Shown here: piece after piece, positions 42,404 through 50,731 of the stretch
Numbering within the stretch: the first letter of the stretch is position 1
How the letters are laid out: every line of letters begins with the position of its first letter
Assembly: GCA_029262235.1 (NCBI GenBank)
Contig: JAJCZU010000003.1
Span: forward strand, 496,001-560,000
Length of the DNA stretch: 64,000 nt
Direction: 5' to 3'
Source: Candidatus Eiseniibacteriota bacterium
Lineage (GTDB): Bacteria; Orphanbacterota; Orphanbacteria; Orphanbacterales; Orphanbacteraceae
Notes under the pieces: generated by a model
Database searches by the model: none
The model's input: only the letters and a program-made list of their open reading frames with translations
What the model was told of the DNA's origin: nothing
Program-made: the position numbers and the translations under genes

Positions 42404-42922
42404 ATGAAGATAGCAATGATTGTTGCGCTGGCGACGCTGGCGCTCACCGCGAGCGGCGCGCTCGCGGACGGCGGTTTGGATCATACGGAAGAGGTCGGAT
42501 ATCGTGGATGGGGGCCGCGGGTCGGGCTTACGCTCGACCCCGATCAGGTCCACTTCGGTGCGCATCTGGACTTCGGCAACTTCGCGCAGCACGTTCGCTT
42601 TCAGCCGAACATCGAGCTCGGCTTCGGCGACCACATCAAACTCGTGACGGTGAACTTCGAGGCGGCATACCGGTTCCGCGAGAACTGGGACGTCTGGTCG
42701 CCCTATCTGGGCGGGGGCCTTGGAGTGAACTTCTGGAGCTTCGACAACGGGCGCGGCAACGGGCGCGGCAGCGCTTCGAGCACGGAGCTCGGTGTGAACC
42801 TGCTCGGCGGGATCGAAAAGGGGCTGTCGAGCGGTAACCGCTTCTTCACGGAAGCGAAGCTGGGCCTGGTGAACGAATCACCCGACCTGAAACTGACGGC
42901 CGGGTGGACTTTCTATCACTAA
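42404..42922 (+). CDS. Outer-membrane beta-barrel protein
   Basis: This 172-residue protein has a signal peptide (A-L-A-D cleavage) and alternating beta-strand patterns typical of a small eight-stranded barrel, such as V-G-L-T-L-D, F-Q-P-N-I-E-L-G-F-G and N-F-E-A-A-Y-R-F. It ends in aromatic-terminated W-T-F-Y-H. A Gly/Asn/Arg-rich loop (N-G-R-G-N-G-R-G) lies near residue 120. It is probably structural or a porin-like OmpA/OmpX relative. It belongs to the sigma-54 operon with 39 and 33 bp to its neighbours. Confidence 0.78.
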   Translation: MKIAMIVALATLALTASGALADGGLDHTEEVGYRGWGPRVGLTLDPDQVHFGAHLDFGNFAQHVRFQPNIELGFGDHIKLVTVNFEAAYRFRENWDVWSPYLGGGLGVNFWSFDNGRGNGRGSASSTELGVNLLGGIEKGLSSGNRFFTEAKLGLVNESPDLKLTAGWTFYH

Positions 42923-42955
42923 ACGGATTCTTCATCATAAAAAGGAGACAAGACC

Positions 42956-43102
42956 ATGTTGTATACCATCGCGTTGATTCTGCTGATTCTCTGGGTACTG
43001 GGTTTGACGACACTGAATGTGGGCGCGCTTATTCACGTTCTGCTCGTGTTCGCAATCGTTGCCGTGTTGATTCGCGTCATTCAGGGGCGAAAGATCGTGT
43101 AA
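42956..43102 (+). CDS. lmo0937-family small membrane protein
   Basis: This 48-residue protein starts at ATG 42956 with AAAAGGAGA directly upstream. It has two hydrophobic helices, beginning M-L-Y-T-I-A-L-I-L-L-I-L-W-V-L-G and ending R-V-I-Q-G-R-K, the characteristic pattern of lmo0937-family proteins. The family function is unknown; members are often stress-induced. It is easy to miss because of its size, but the ribosome site, pattern and operon position support it. Confidence 0.85.
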   Translation: MLYTIALILLILWVLGLTTLNVGALIHVLLVFAIVAVLIRVIQGRKIV

Positions 43103-43130
43103 GTGGCTTCGGCCCGAAAGGAACAATGAA

Positions 43131-43343
43131 ATGAAAATGATAGCGATAGCACTCGTGATCCTCGGCGTCGTCGCCCTCGTTTATGGCGGCGTGGACTACA
43201 CCCGCAACAGGACGGTTCTCGAGATAGGCGGTATGAAGGCGACGACCTCGGAACGCCATACGTACCCGATTCCGGCCGTGGCCGGGATCCTCGCACTGAT
43301 CGGCGGCGGCGCGCTTCTGGCAGTCGACAGACGCCATGCCTGA
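43131..43343 (+). CDS. Small two-TM membrane protein (DUF3185-like)
   Basis: This 70-residue protein starts at ATG 43131 with AAAGGA upstream. It has two membrane helices (I-A-I-A-L-V-I-L-G-V-V-A-L-V-Y-G-G and V-A-G-I-L-A-L-I-G-G-G-A-L-L) joined by a short polar loop containing T-T-S-E-R-H-T-Y-P-I-P. This layout is widespread next to stress and envelope genes and is usually annotated DUF3185 or similar; the exact family name is uncertain. It is in the sigma-54 operon, 28 bp after the lmo0937-like gene. Confidence 0.72.
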   Translation: MKMIAIALVILGVVALVYGGVDYTRNRTVLEIGGMKATTSERHTYPIPAVAGILALIGGGALLAVDRRHA

Positions 43344-43397
43344 CCGGGAGGAGAGCGCCTCGTATCTTGAGGTCCGTAACACAAACAGGAGAATGTC

Positions 43398-43796
43398 ATG
43401 AAAGTTCACAAGCAAATTACTCTGGCAGCCTTTGCCGCGGTCGCGATTGCGATCGGTACGGCGGGAGTCAGCCACGCCGATGAGCCGCAGAATCACGTTG
43501 TCGGCACGAGCGAGATTCAAGCCAGCATCGACCAGCAGGTCCGTAAAGCCGACGCCGATCGGGAAGCCATTCAGATCATGTTGCAGCGGACTGACGTTCG
43601 CCAGATCGCCGAATCTGCCGGCATGGATATCGAGCGGGCCAGCGCCGCGGCCGCGATCCTGTCGGGATCTTCGCTCGAGAAACTGGCCGCGCAGGCAAGA
43701 GATGTCAACGCCGGCCTCGTCGGCGGAGATGGAACAATCGTCATTTCGGCGACTGCGCTCATCATCATCCTGCTGATCCTCATTCTCGTTACGTAA
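43398..43796 (+). CDS. PA2779-like small exported membrane protein
   Basis: ATG 43398 has AGGAG upstream. The 132-residue product has an N-terminal signal or anchor, a helical middle (Q-A-S-I-D-Q-Q-V-R-K-A-D-A-D-R-E-A-I) and a strongly hydrophobic C-terminal helix (A-L-I-I-I-L-L-I-L-I-L). This is the layout of PA2779-family proteins. In other bacteria PA2779 is next to PA2778, a C39-like peptidase, and the same pairing occurs here with the next gene 11 bp downstream. The two probably act together at the membrane; the function is unknown. Confidence 0.8.
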   Translation: MKVHKQITLAAFAAVAIAIGTAGVSHADEPQNHVVGTSEIQASIDQQVRKADADREAIQIMLQRTDVRQIAESAGMDIERASAAAAILSGSSLEKLAAQARDVNAGLVGGDGTIVISATALIIILLILILVT

Positions 43797-43807
43797 GCCG
43801 TCGACTC

Positions 43808-45928
43808 GTGAAACGGATTGGTGCCATCGGCGTCTGCCTGGCGGCGGCCGCTCTTGCATGGCCGGTCCCCGCAATCACCGGGGCGCCCTCGTTCGAGAGG
43901 AGCGCCCCGCGCAGGGTGCAGCTTCTCGACGTCCCGTATGTCCCCCAGAGTGGTGAATTGTGCGGCGGGGCCGCGGTCGCCATGGTCCTGCGTTACTGGG
44001 GGGAGCCCGGCGTCTTTGCCGAAGACTTCGCCGCACTGGTTCAGCCTGGTGACGCCGGCATACGAACCGGCGCACTCGTACAAGCCGTCGATGCCCGGGG
44101 GTGGACCGCGCTTCCTTTGCCGGGTACTCCGGCCGAAGTGGAAGACCACCTGGCTCGGGGGCGTCCGATCATCACACTGATCCGGTCGGGGTCAAACTCA
44201 TTTCATTACGTAGTCCTCGTGGCCCGGGCGAACGGATGGGTGATTCTTCATGACCCCCTCGCGGGGCCGTTCCGTGCCATGCGCGAGAGCGAGTTCGATG
44301 CCGCGTGGTCCGCAAGTGGAGGGTGGGCGCTTCTGATCCTTCCCCCGCGCGGAGCAGACGAAGAGGGCGCGCCGGACCTTGGGCCGGGTCGTACGCCGGA
44401 CCTAACGCCGGATCGTGCGCAGGATCCCGCGCGGGTCGTGCATTCCTCTTTCGCCGCCTCTGATGACTGCGGCGTAATGGTTGAGGCAGGAATCATCTCG
44501 GCGGCGCACGGAAACGATGCGGAAGCCGAGCGCACGTTTCTCGCGGCGCATTCACTGTGCCCGGCATCCGCCGCACCGCTGCGGGAACTCGCGGGGCTCC
44601 GGTTTCGCGCGGAAGACTGGGCGGGGGCGAGCCGGCTGGCCGGGCGTGCACTGGAACTTGACTCGTCCGATACCAACGCCAGGCGGATCCTCGCCGGCAG
44701 CTGCTTTCTGATGGGGGATGTCGAGGGCGCACTTCGCGCCTGGAACCACCTGTCCGAACCGCGAACCGACTTGACGCGCATCGATGGCCTGACACGCATT
44801 CGCTATTCCGCCGTGACCGACCAGCTCGATTTACCTCCCGGGCGGCTTCTCACTCCGCGGAGTTTCCGTCAGGCCCGCCGGCGCCTTGCCGAAGTGCCCG
44901 CCCAGTCGGGGTTCCGGCTGAGCCTCCGGCCCCTGCCCGAAGGAAACGCTCAGGTGAACGTCACTCTTCTCGAACGCCCGGCTGTTTTCGATGGTCCGTG
45001 GGATGTCGGGAGCGTGGGGATCAAGGCTCTCACGAGACGTGAGATCACCCTCGACGTGGCGAGCCCCACCGGGAACGGCGAGCTGTGGACGGCCGGGTGG
45101 AGGTGGTGGACGAACCGCCCCCGGGTATCGCTGTCGCTGGCGGTTCCGGCAGCCGGCCGGCGGCCCGGAATCTGGCGCCTGGATGGTTACTGGGAACAAC
45201 AGACTTATGCGGGGGCTTATTCCGTTTCGAGCGACACGACAGAAGAAGAGGTCGGGCGAGAGGAACGCCGACGCACTGCACTTTCCTTCTCCGACTGGCT
45301 CGGTCCGGACTTCCGCTTCGAAATCGGCGCTGCCCTCGACAAGTGGGTCGATCGGGGTTCGCATGTATCCCTCGAAGGGAGCATCGAAATCCGACTGTGG
45401 CGCGACCGCCTGGGGTTCGGCGCGCGAGGCGCGGGCTGGGCCGCACTCGCCGGCGGCGCTCCGTTCCAGGCGGGTGACCTGTCTATGCGATGGTGCTCCG
45501 ACGGCGTCGAGAGAGGCGAGGCATGGCAGGCCCGATTCGGAATCGCAACCACGACTTCGCAAGCTCCGCTGGCTCTCTGGTCCGGAGCGGGAACAGGATA
45601 CGGGCGCGCCCCGCTTCTCCGGGCTCATCCGCTGCTCGACGACGGTGTCGTTCAGGGGCGGGCCTTCGGGCGCACGCTCCTTCACGGGACGATCGAGAAG
45701 CAGGCGTGGTTTGCGGGAGTGGGGCCGCTGCAGATCGGCTGGGCTCTTTTCGCCGACGGGGCGAAGCCGTGGCACACCGGGCGCGCGGACCGGGTCCCGT
45801 GGCAGGTCGACGGGGGAACGGGTCTCCGGCTGCGGGGACCGGGCATGAACGGGCAGTTCCGCATCGATGCGGCCCGCGGGTTCAATGACGGCAGTTCGGC
45901 TCTCTCCGTTGCCTGGCAGGTACGATGA
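43808..45928 (+). CDS. PA2778-like C39-type cysteine peptidase fused to TPR and beta-rich C-terminal region
   Basis: This 706-residue protein has a signal peptide, then a papain-like C39 domain (about 38-175) with Cys52 in G-E-L-C-G-G-A-A, His133 in S-F-H-Y-V-V-L-V and Asp149 in H-D-P, so the triad looks intact. A TPR-like stretch follows (about 215-310: E-A-E-R-T-F-L-A-A-H; W-A-G-A-S-R-L-A-G-R-A-L). The last ~370 residues alternate like beta-strands with many aromatic ends and could be a barrel. PA2778-type proteins usually stop after the TPRs, so the extension is unusual. It is the last gene of the sigma-54 operon. Start GTG has a weak ribosome site. Confidence 0.8.
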   Translation: MKRIGAIGVCLAAAALAWPVPAITGAPSFERSAPRRVQLLDVPYVPQSGELCGGAAVAMVLRYWGEPGVFAEDFAALVQPGDAGIRTGALVQAVDARGWTALPLPGTPAEVEDHLARGRPIITLIRSGSNSFHYVVLVARANGWVILHDPLAGPFRAMRESEFDAAWSASGGWALLILPPRGADEEGAPDLGPGRTPDLTPDRAQDPARVVHSSFAASDDCGVMVEAGIISAAHGNDAEAERTFLAAHSLCPASAAPLRELAGLRFRAEDWAGASRLAGRALELDSSDTNARRILAGSCFLMGDVEGALRAWNHLSEPRTDLTRIDGLTRIRYSAVTDQLDLPPGRLLTPRSFRQARRRLAEVPAQSGFRLSLRPLPEGNAQVNVTLLERPAVFDGPWDVGSVGIKALTRREITLDVASPTGNGELWTAGWRWWTNRPRVSLSLAVPAAGRRPGIWRLDGYWEQQTYAGAYSVSSDTTEEEVGREERRRTALSFSDWLGPDFRFEIGAALDKWVDRGSHVSLEGSIEIRLWRDRLGFGARGAGWAALAGGAPFQAGDLSMRWCSDGVERGEAWQARFGIATTTSQAPLALWSGAGTGYGRAPLLRAHPLLDDGVVQGRAFGRTLLHGTIEKQAWFAGVGPLQIGWALFADGAKPWHTGRADRVPWQVDGGTGLRLRGPGMNGQFRIDAARGFNDGSSALSVAWQVR

Positions 45929-45959
45929 GCCCGCGGATCGATTCATCTTGATGGTCTTT

Positions 45960-45976
45960 GCCATCATTGTGATGGC
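45960..45976 (+). promoter_or_regulatory. Palindromic enhancer (UAS) for PKD-OmpA gene
   Basis: GCCATCA-TTG-TGATGGC is a perfect 7-bp inverted repeat with 3-bp spacer. The core ATCATTGTGAT (45963-45973) begins 90 bp upstream of the -24 GG at 46053 and equals the 37134-37144 core on the other strand. Confidence 0.76.
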
Positions 45977-46051
45977 ACACGGTCGTCAATGTTTTGGACC
46001 GCTGCTTTCGACAGGTCGACGATTCATACACTTACAGGAGAACGCCCCTGG

Positions 46052-46067
46052 TGGCACGCAAGTTGCG
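46052..46067 (+). promoter_or_regulatory. Sigma-54 promoter for PKD-OmpA gene
   Basis: TGGCACGCAAGTTGCG is a near-perfect -24/-12 element with GG (46053-46054) and GC (46065-46066) 10 bp apart, 45 bp before the start codon. Confidence 0.88.
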
Positions 46068-46111
46068 CTGGGAAGAACAGAATTTGAGAACCACCACAGG
46101 AAGGGTGCGAA

Positions 46112-47740
46112 ATGAAGAAGATAAATTGCCTGATGAGCATGATGACAATAGCGGCGGCGCTGGCCTTGTCGGTCAGTCCGCTGCAGGGAGCGGAGACGGG
46201 CACGAAATGGGGACTGGGTCTGCAGGGCGGAGCTTACAAGCTCGTCTTGACTGACCACTCCGACGCCTGGACGCCGGGCTGGCTCCTGAACGCCGACTTG
46301 AAGTACAAAGTAGCGCCCCGCGTCGCCATTGGCGTGGAGGGAAGCTTGATGCGGACCTACCTGGCCGATCTGAGCGAGGGGAGCAAGCTGGAGGACGGGG
46401 CACGAGGATCGACCGACAACATCGCCGACGGTCCGCGCCAGCGTGCGTTCGTGGCCGGTGTGTTCGCGGAGTACCATTTCCGTGAAGACGCGAGCTGGTC
46501 GCCGTACGTCGTCGCCGGTCCCGGACTTTACCTCTGGAAATGGTCCGACAAAGACGGGAACACATTGATGTCCGACGACGCCGCGCTCGACGACCCCGCA
46601 CGCGTGGGTATGAGCGTCCCGCCGGAAGACCTGGTCGGCGATCCCTACGAACTGAAGGACCAGGAGCTGTACGCGATGGTCGGGGCCGGCGTGGAGTTCT
46701 TCCAGTCCGAGGCACTCTCTTTCGAACTGGGAGCCAAGTTCCGTTATCTGACTCACCTTCTTACCAGCTTCACCGACGATCAGGACGTCGTGGGATCAGA
46801 CCCCGGTCAACTGGATCTGCCCCGGGGTATCGCGGAAGTGAATGCCGGACTGACTTTCCATTTCGGCGGAGAAAGCTGCCCGCCCTCGTCGTCCAATGCG
46901 TCGGCAATTCCGACGAGCGGAGCGGCGCCGCTGTCGGTGCAGTTTACCGGCTCCGTAACAGGCGGGTGTCCGGAGTACACCTACGACTGGAACTTCGGCG
47001 ACGGCAGTTCCAGCAGCGTCCGGAACCCCAGCCATGACTACGCGACGGAAGGGAGTTACTACGCCCTGTTGACTGTCACGGACTCCAGGGGAACTCTTTC
47101 CCAGAGCGGTGTCACCATCACCGCCGGCTGTCCCATACTCACGAGCACGGCATCGGGAAGTCCCATGACCGGAACAGCTCCTTTAACTGTGAAGTTCGCG
47201 GGTTCGGCAAGCGGCGGGTGCCCGGCCATCTCTTACAAGTGGGACTTCGGCGACGGGAGCACGAGCACCGACCAGAACCCGAGCCACACCTACAAGACCG
47301 CGGGAAGCTACAGGGCCACGCTGACGGTTTCGGACTCGAAAACGAACAACAGTCAGAAAACCGTTTCCATCGGGGCGGCGGAAGAATTCGTCCCGACGCC
47401 GGAGAAGCCCGTGGTCCTCAGGGGTGTCAACTTCGAACACGACAAGGCCGTCCTTCTCGTGGAATCCAGAGAGATCCTCGACCGTGTGGCGGCGAGTTTG
47501 ATCAACCACCCGGAAGTGAACATCGAAGTCGCCGGGCATTGTGATTCCGACGGCAGCGACGTATACAACCTCGGGCTGTCGGACCGGCGCGCCAAAGCCG
47601 TGCGCGATTACCTGATCGAGCAGGGACTGCCGGCAACCAGGATGACGTCGAAGGGATATGGCGAATCGGAACCGATCGCATCGAACGCGACGAAAGAAGG
47701 AAAAGCTGCGAATCGCCGCGTCGAATTGAAGAGAAGATAG
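46112..47740 (+). CDS. Outer-membrane protein: barrel-like N terminus, two PKD domains, OmpA C terminus
   Basis: This 542-residue protein has a signal peptide (L-Q-G-A cleavage region) and a beta-rich N-terminal domain (about 30-255) resembling a small barrel (W-G-L-G-L-Q-G-G-A-Y-K-L). Two PKD domains with Y-D-W-N-F-G-D-G-S and Y-K-W-D-F-G-D-G-S (about 260-425) follow. The C-terminal OmpA domain (about 435-540) has V-N-F-E-H-D-K-A, L-S-D-R-R-A-K-A-V-R-D-Y-L and N-R-R-V-E-L. It should tether the outer membrane to peptidoglycan and expose PKD domains. It is expressed from its own sigma-54 promoter with palindromic enhancer, 183 bp after the eight-gene operon. Confidence 0.92.
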   Translation: MKKINCLMSMMTIAAALALSVSPLQGAETGTKWGLGLQGGAYKLVLTDHSDAWTPGWLLNADLKYKVAPRVAIGVEGSLMRTYLADLSEGSKLEDGARGSTDNIADGPRQRAFVAGVFAEYHFREDASWSPYVVAGPGLYLWKWSDKDGNTLMSDDAALDDPARVGMSVPPEDLVGDPYELKDQELYAMVGAGVEFFQSEALSFELGAKFRYLTHLLTSFTDDQDVVGSDPGQLDLPRGIAEVNAGLTFHFGGESCPPSSSNASAIPTSGAAPLSVQFTGSVTGGCPEYTYDWNFGDGSSSSVRNPSHDYATEGSYYALLTVTDSRGTLSQSGVTITAGCPILTSTASGSPMTGTAPLTVKFAGSASGGCPAISYKWDFGDGSTSTDQNPSHTYKTAGSYRATLTVSDSKTNNSQKTVSIGAAEEFVPTPEKPVVLRGVNFEHDKAVLLVESREILDRVAASLINHPEVNIEVAGHCDSDGSDVYNLGLSDRRAKAVRDYLIEQGLPATRMTSKGYGESEPIASNATKEGKAANRRVELKRR

Positions 47741-47764
47741 CAGGGAGCCAGGGGTAGCTGGTTC

Positions 47765-47800
47765 AAGGGCGCCGGATCGATTCGTCGATACGGCGCCCTT
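47765..47800 (+). terminator. Terminator of PKD-OmpA gene
   Basis: AAGGGCGCCG (47765-47774) pairs perfectly with CGGCGCCCTT (47791-47800), 24 bp after the stop. A short T-containing tract (CCCGTTTTC) follows. Confidence 0.75.
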
Positions 47801-47942
47801 CCCGTTTTCAGTCGAAGGCTTTCGTCGGCGTGTTTGGCTGGATGCGCTCGTCCCCGGTGGCGAGACAATCTCCCGGCGTTCCCGCCCCCAAAGCGCTTCC
47901 GATGGGGCTCCCTATCGCCCCAATCTGCAATTCTGCAATCTC

Positions 47943-47951
47943 TGCTATAAT
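47943..47951 (+). promoter_or_regulatory. Extended -10 promoter
   Basis: TGCTATAAT matches the extended -10 consensus, about 85 bp before the second sorbosone-dehydrogenase-like gene. The rest of the 47.80-48.03 kb gap shows no gene. Confidence 0.55.
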
Positions 47952-48035
47952 AGTAAGCATCAATTGCCGGCAGTCGCAGTGTCTCGCCCCCCGCCGTCCG
48001 ACTTGCGTTCCGGCTCATATAATTAAGGAGGGATC

Positions 48036-49622
48036 ATGGCGATCAGGGCTACGAGTTTTCCACGCACCGCATTGCGGCTGTTGATCTTGATCCTGTTTGT
48101 CTCGCTCGGTGCGGGCAGCGCGGTCGCGCAGAATCTGCCTGACGGATTCGCGCATGAAACGGTGTTTCCATTCTCTGCAGGTTTCGCGAACAGCCCGATC
48201 GGCTTCGAATTTCTTCCCGACGGACGTCTTATCGTGATCGATCGCGACGCGGACGTATTCGTGGCACTCCCGTACACGAACACGTTTCTGAAGATTCACA
48301 CCGTCCCCGACGTCACTTCTGCTTCGGTCCACCGGGGGCTTCTCGCTGTAGCCATCGATCCCGCATGGCCCGCACGCCCCTACGTTTATTTTCTCTATAC
48401 GCATGTCGACTCGATTATGCATATCGCGATGTACACGGCCTCAGGCGATCTGACCGACCCGGGAAGCACGAACATTTCGCTCAGCAATCATTTTATCCTG
48501 ATCGACGATCTGGTCGACAATCAGGACATTCATAACGGCGGTACGCTTCGCTTCGGCCCTGACGGCATGCTTTATATATCAATCGGAGACGACAACGACG
48601 CCTGTCGCGCACAGGACCTTACGAAGCTGCAGGGCAAAATCCTGCGAATCGACGTGTCCGCCATGCCCGACACGGGCACAGGACCACCGCCGAAGGCGCT
48701 CATTACACCGTCAGACAATCCGTTCCCGGGGCCCGACGAAAACGAGAAGCTCGTGTACGCATGGGGACTGCGGAACCCCTGGAAGTTCACGATCGACGCG
48801 CCGACGGGCGACCTCTATATCGGGGACGTGGGCGCGCAGGCGTGGGAAGAGATCAACATCATCACGAGCGCCGGCTACACCGGAAACAATTACGGCTGGC
48901 CGCAGTACGAAGGGACCGATTCGCTCACGGAACCGTGGCTCCAGTGCGGCGTGAATCCGCTCACGTTTGCAGACTACCAGTACCCGCACGACAGTACTTC
49001 GTCCTACTCGGTGATGGCCGGCCCTGTTTATCATGGCGCGGGAACCTCTCTCTCTTTTCCTCCCGGGTATGAAGGCGATTACTTCTATCAGGAGGCTTTC
49101 GGTGAAAACGCGACAGGCGGGCTGCGCCGGCTCACGTTCGACGGGAACGCATGGGTACCCGCCGCCCCCGCTCCCGGCCAGCCGGATGCCGTGAACTGGG
49201 GGACCGAACTCGGTTTCGTTGTCGATATGCAGCTGGGGGATGACGGGGCGCTCTATTATTCGAGCATGTTCACCACGCTGATCCCGCGCGGGATCTATCG
49301 AATCGTAGCGACGAGCGCAACCGACGTGGAGGGCGCCGGGGCCTCGCTTGCGCAAGGCACATGGGCCGTCCCGAATCCCGCGAAAGCAGCAGCTGGTACG
49401 ACCATTCATTACGGTGCCCGGCGCGCCGCTGCAATGACGATGGACATCTACGATGTACGAGGCCGTCTTGTACGCACTTTGACAACGACATCAGCACCCG
49501 GCTCGATCCACTGGAACGGGCGCACGAATGATCAGAAGATTGCCGGCCCGGGCGTCTATCTCTACAGGCTGCAGGACAGCGGAGAGACGGTCACGCACGG
49601 CAAGGTCACGCTGATTCGATAA
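48036..49622 (+). CDS. Secreted PQQ-type glucose/sorbosone dehydrogenase with FlgD-like C-terminal domain
   Basis: ATG 48036 follows a strong AAGGAGG site. The 528-residue protein has a signal peptide (A-V-A-Q cleavage). It then has a GSDH propeller with G-L-L-A-V-A-I-D-P, H-N-G-G-T-L-R-F-G-P-D-G-M-L, W-G-L-R-N-P-W-K-F and D-V-G-A-Q-A-W-E-E motifs, all typical of PQQ aldose dehydrogenases. A FlgD-like domain closes the protein (W-N-G-R-T-N, G-P-G-V-Y-L-Y-R). It probably oxidises sugars outside the cytoplasm. It differs from the 3.8 kb dehydrogenase by its sorting-like tail. No PQQ synthesis genes are in the window. Confidence 0.9.
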   Translation: MAIRATSFPRTALRLLILILFVSLGAGSAVAQNLPDGFAHETVFPFSAGFANSPIGFEFLPDGRLIVIDRDADVFVALPYTNTFLKIHTVPDVTSASVHRGLLAVAIDPAWPARPYVYFLYTHVDSIMHIAMYTASGDLTDPGSTNISLSNHFILIDDLVDNQDIHNGGTLRFGPDGMLYISIGDDNDACRAQDLTKLQGKILRIDVSAMPDTGTGPPPKALITPSDNPFPGPDENEKLVYAWGLRNPWKFTIDAPTGDLYIGDVGAQAWEEINIITSAGYTGNNYGWPQYEGTDSLTEPWLQCGVNPLTFADYQYPHDSTSSYSVMAGPVYHGAGTSLSFPPGYEGDYFYQEAFGENATGGLRRLTFDGNAWVPAAPAPGQPDAVNWGTELGFVVDMQLGDDGALYYSSMFTTLIPRGIYRIVATSATDVEGAGASLAQGTWAVPNPAKAAAGTTIHYGARRAAAMTMDIYDVRGRLVRTLTTTSAPGSIHWNGRTNDQKIAGPGVYLYRLQDSGETVTHGKVTLIR

Positions 49623-49927
49623 GCGGCGCGCACGCTGTTGCGCTCGTCCGCTGAGAGATACTGCAGAAACGAAGTGCGGCTGCCCGATCGGGTGGTCGCA
49701 CTTCTTGCGTTCGTGCTACCCCGGGCCACCGCGCGATTCCCGGCTCCCGGCTCCCGCTCCGGCTCCCGATCCGTCTGACTCAGAACTCCTTCGCAAATAC
49801 CTCCATTTTCTTTTGCGGACTTTCTCCCAAAGAGCGCGTGTTGGTGTGAAGGCGGCTCCCGACAATCGGGGCCTCCGGCGCAAACACTGGATACATCGAC
49901 TCGATCGACTTTCGAAGGGAGACCATC
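49623..49927. other. Gap with a strong hairpin, no gene seen
   Basis: This 305-bp gap holds a good terminator-like hairpin: GAAGTGCG (49671-49678) with CGCACTTC (49697-49704) and a nested CCCGATCGGG. Short GGCTCCC/GCTCCG repeats follow near 49740-49770. No gene is apparent on either strand. Confidence 0.6.
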
Positions 49928-50695
49928 ATGACGAATCACAAACTGTTGCAGGGACTGCTTTTACTCGCCCTTTGCGGCGCGGCGTTCGTGGAGCCGGCTG
50001 AGGCCGTGTTCCCGGGCGGCCGGAAGTGGGCCGCGGGGCTCGGCGTTTTCACGAGCCCGAACCCGTTCATCGACCACGGGACCGAGATCGCACCGATCCC
50101 GCTGATCCTCTACTCGGGCGACCGCTTCCAGGCGCTCGGCACGGGCCTTCAGTACTCGCTGATCCGCAGCCCGCGCCTTCAGTTCGGCATGCAGAGCAAC
50201 TTCCGCTTCGAAGGGTTCGACCCCGAAAAGGGAAGCCATCTCGCCGGTATGGAAAGGCGGAACGGCGCGTTCGAAGTGGGTGCCCGGGCGTCGTGGTTCT
50301 TATCTCCTTCGATCGGGGAATTCGCGATCCAGGCGATGACGGACGCCAGCGGGGTTCACGACGGGCACGAAGTGTCTTTCGGGCTGCAACGCCCGTTCGG
50401 CACGATGCGCTGGTCGATTGCGCCTTCCGTTTCGGCGAAGTGGAAGAGCGCGGAACTCGTCGACTACTACTACGGCGTGCGCGCGAGCGAAGCGACCGAT
50501 GACCGGACATCGTATGCGGGAGAAGCGGCATGGAACTGGGGTGCCGGAGTCGAATTCAATTACTTCATGAGCTGGGACTGGCTTCTGACCGGAGGGACGG
50601 ACTACCAGCGGCTCTCGTCGGAGATTCGGGACAGCCCCATCGTCGAAGACGGCCACGCGTTCTCTCAGAGCGTCGCCGTTCTCTATCTGTTTTAA
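49928..50695 (+). CDS. MipA/OmpV-family outer-membrane protein
   Basis: The 255-residue product starts at ATG 49928 with GGGAG upstream. A signal peptide (A-E-A-V cleavage) is followed by the MipA/OmpV pattern: W-A-A-G-L-G-V-F at the start of the barrel, P-I-P-L-I-L-Y, alternating strands and a final strand ending in V-L-Y-L-F with C-terminal Phe for BAM recognition. MipA bridges MltA and PBP1B in E. coli, but most family members have unknown roles. It lies 36 bp before a serine hydrolase gene and probably starts that operon. Confidence 0.85.
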   Translation: MTNHKLLQGLLLLALCGAAFVEPAEAVFPGGRKWAAGLGVFTSPNPFIDHGTEIAPIPLILYSGDRFQALGTGLQYSLIRSPRLQFGMQSNFRFEGFDPEKGSHLAGMERRNGAFEVGARASWFLSPSIGEFAIQAMTDASGVHDGHEVSFGLQRPFGTMRWSIAPSVSAKWKSAELVDYYYGVRASEATDDRTSYAGEAAWNWGAGVEFNYFMSWDWLLTGGTDYQRLSSEIRDSPIVEDGHAFSQSVAVLYLF

Positions 50696-50731
50696 GAAAC
50701 CACAAGAACTTGAGGAAGTGAGGATTGAATC

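Noticed and set aside
40364-47740. Exosortase/PEP-CTERM system, suggested by a sigma-54 activator next to a sugar transferase
   Set aside because: No exosortase, PrsK-like kinase or PEP-CTERM tails are present; the activator has XylR_N-V4R input instead.
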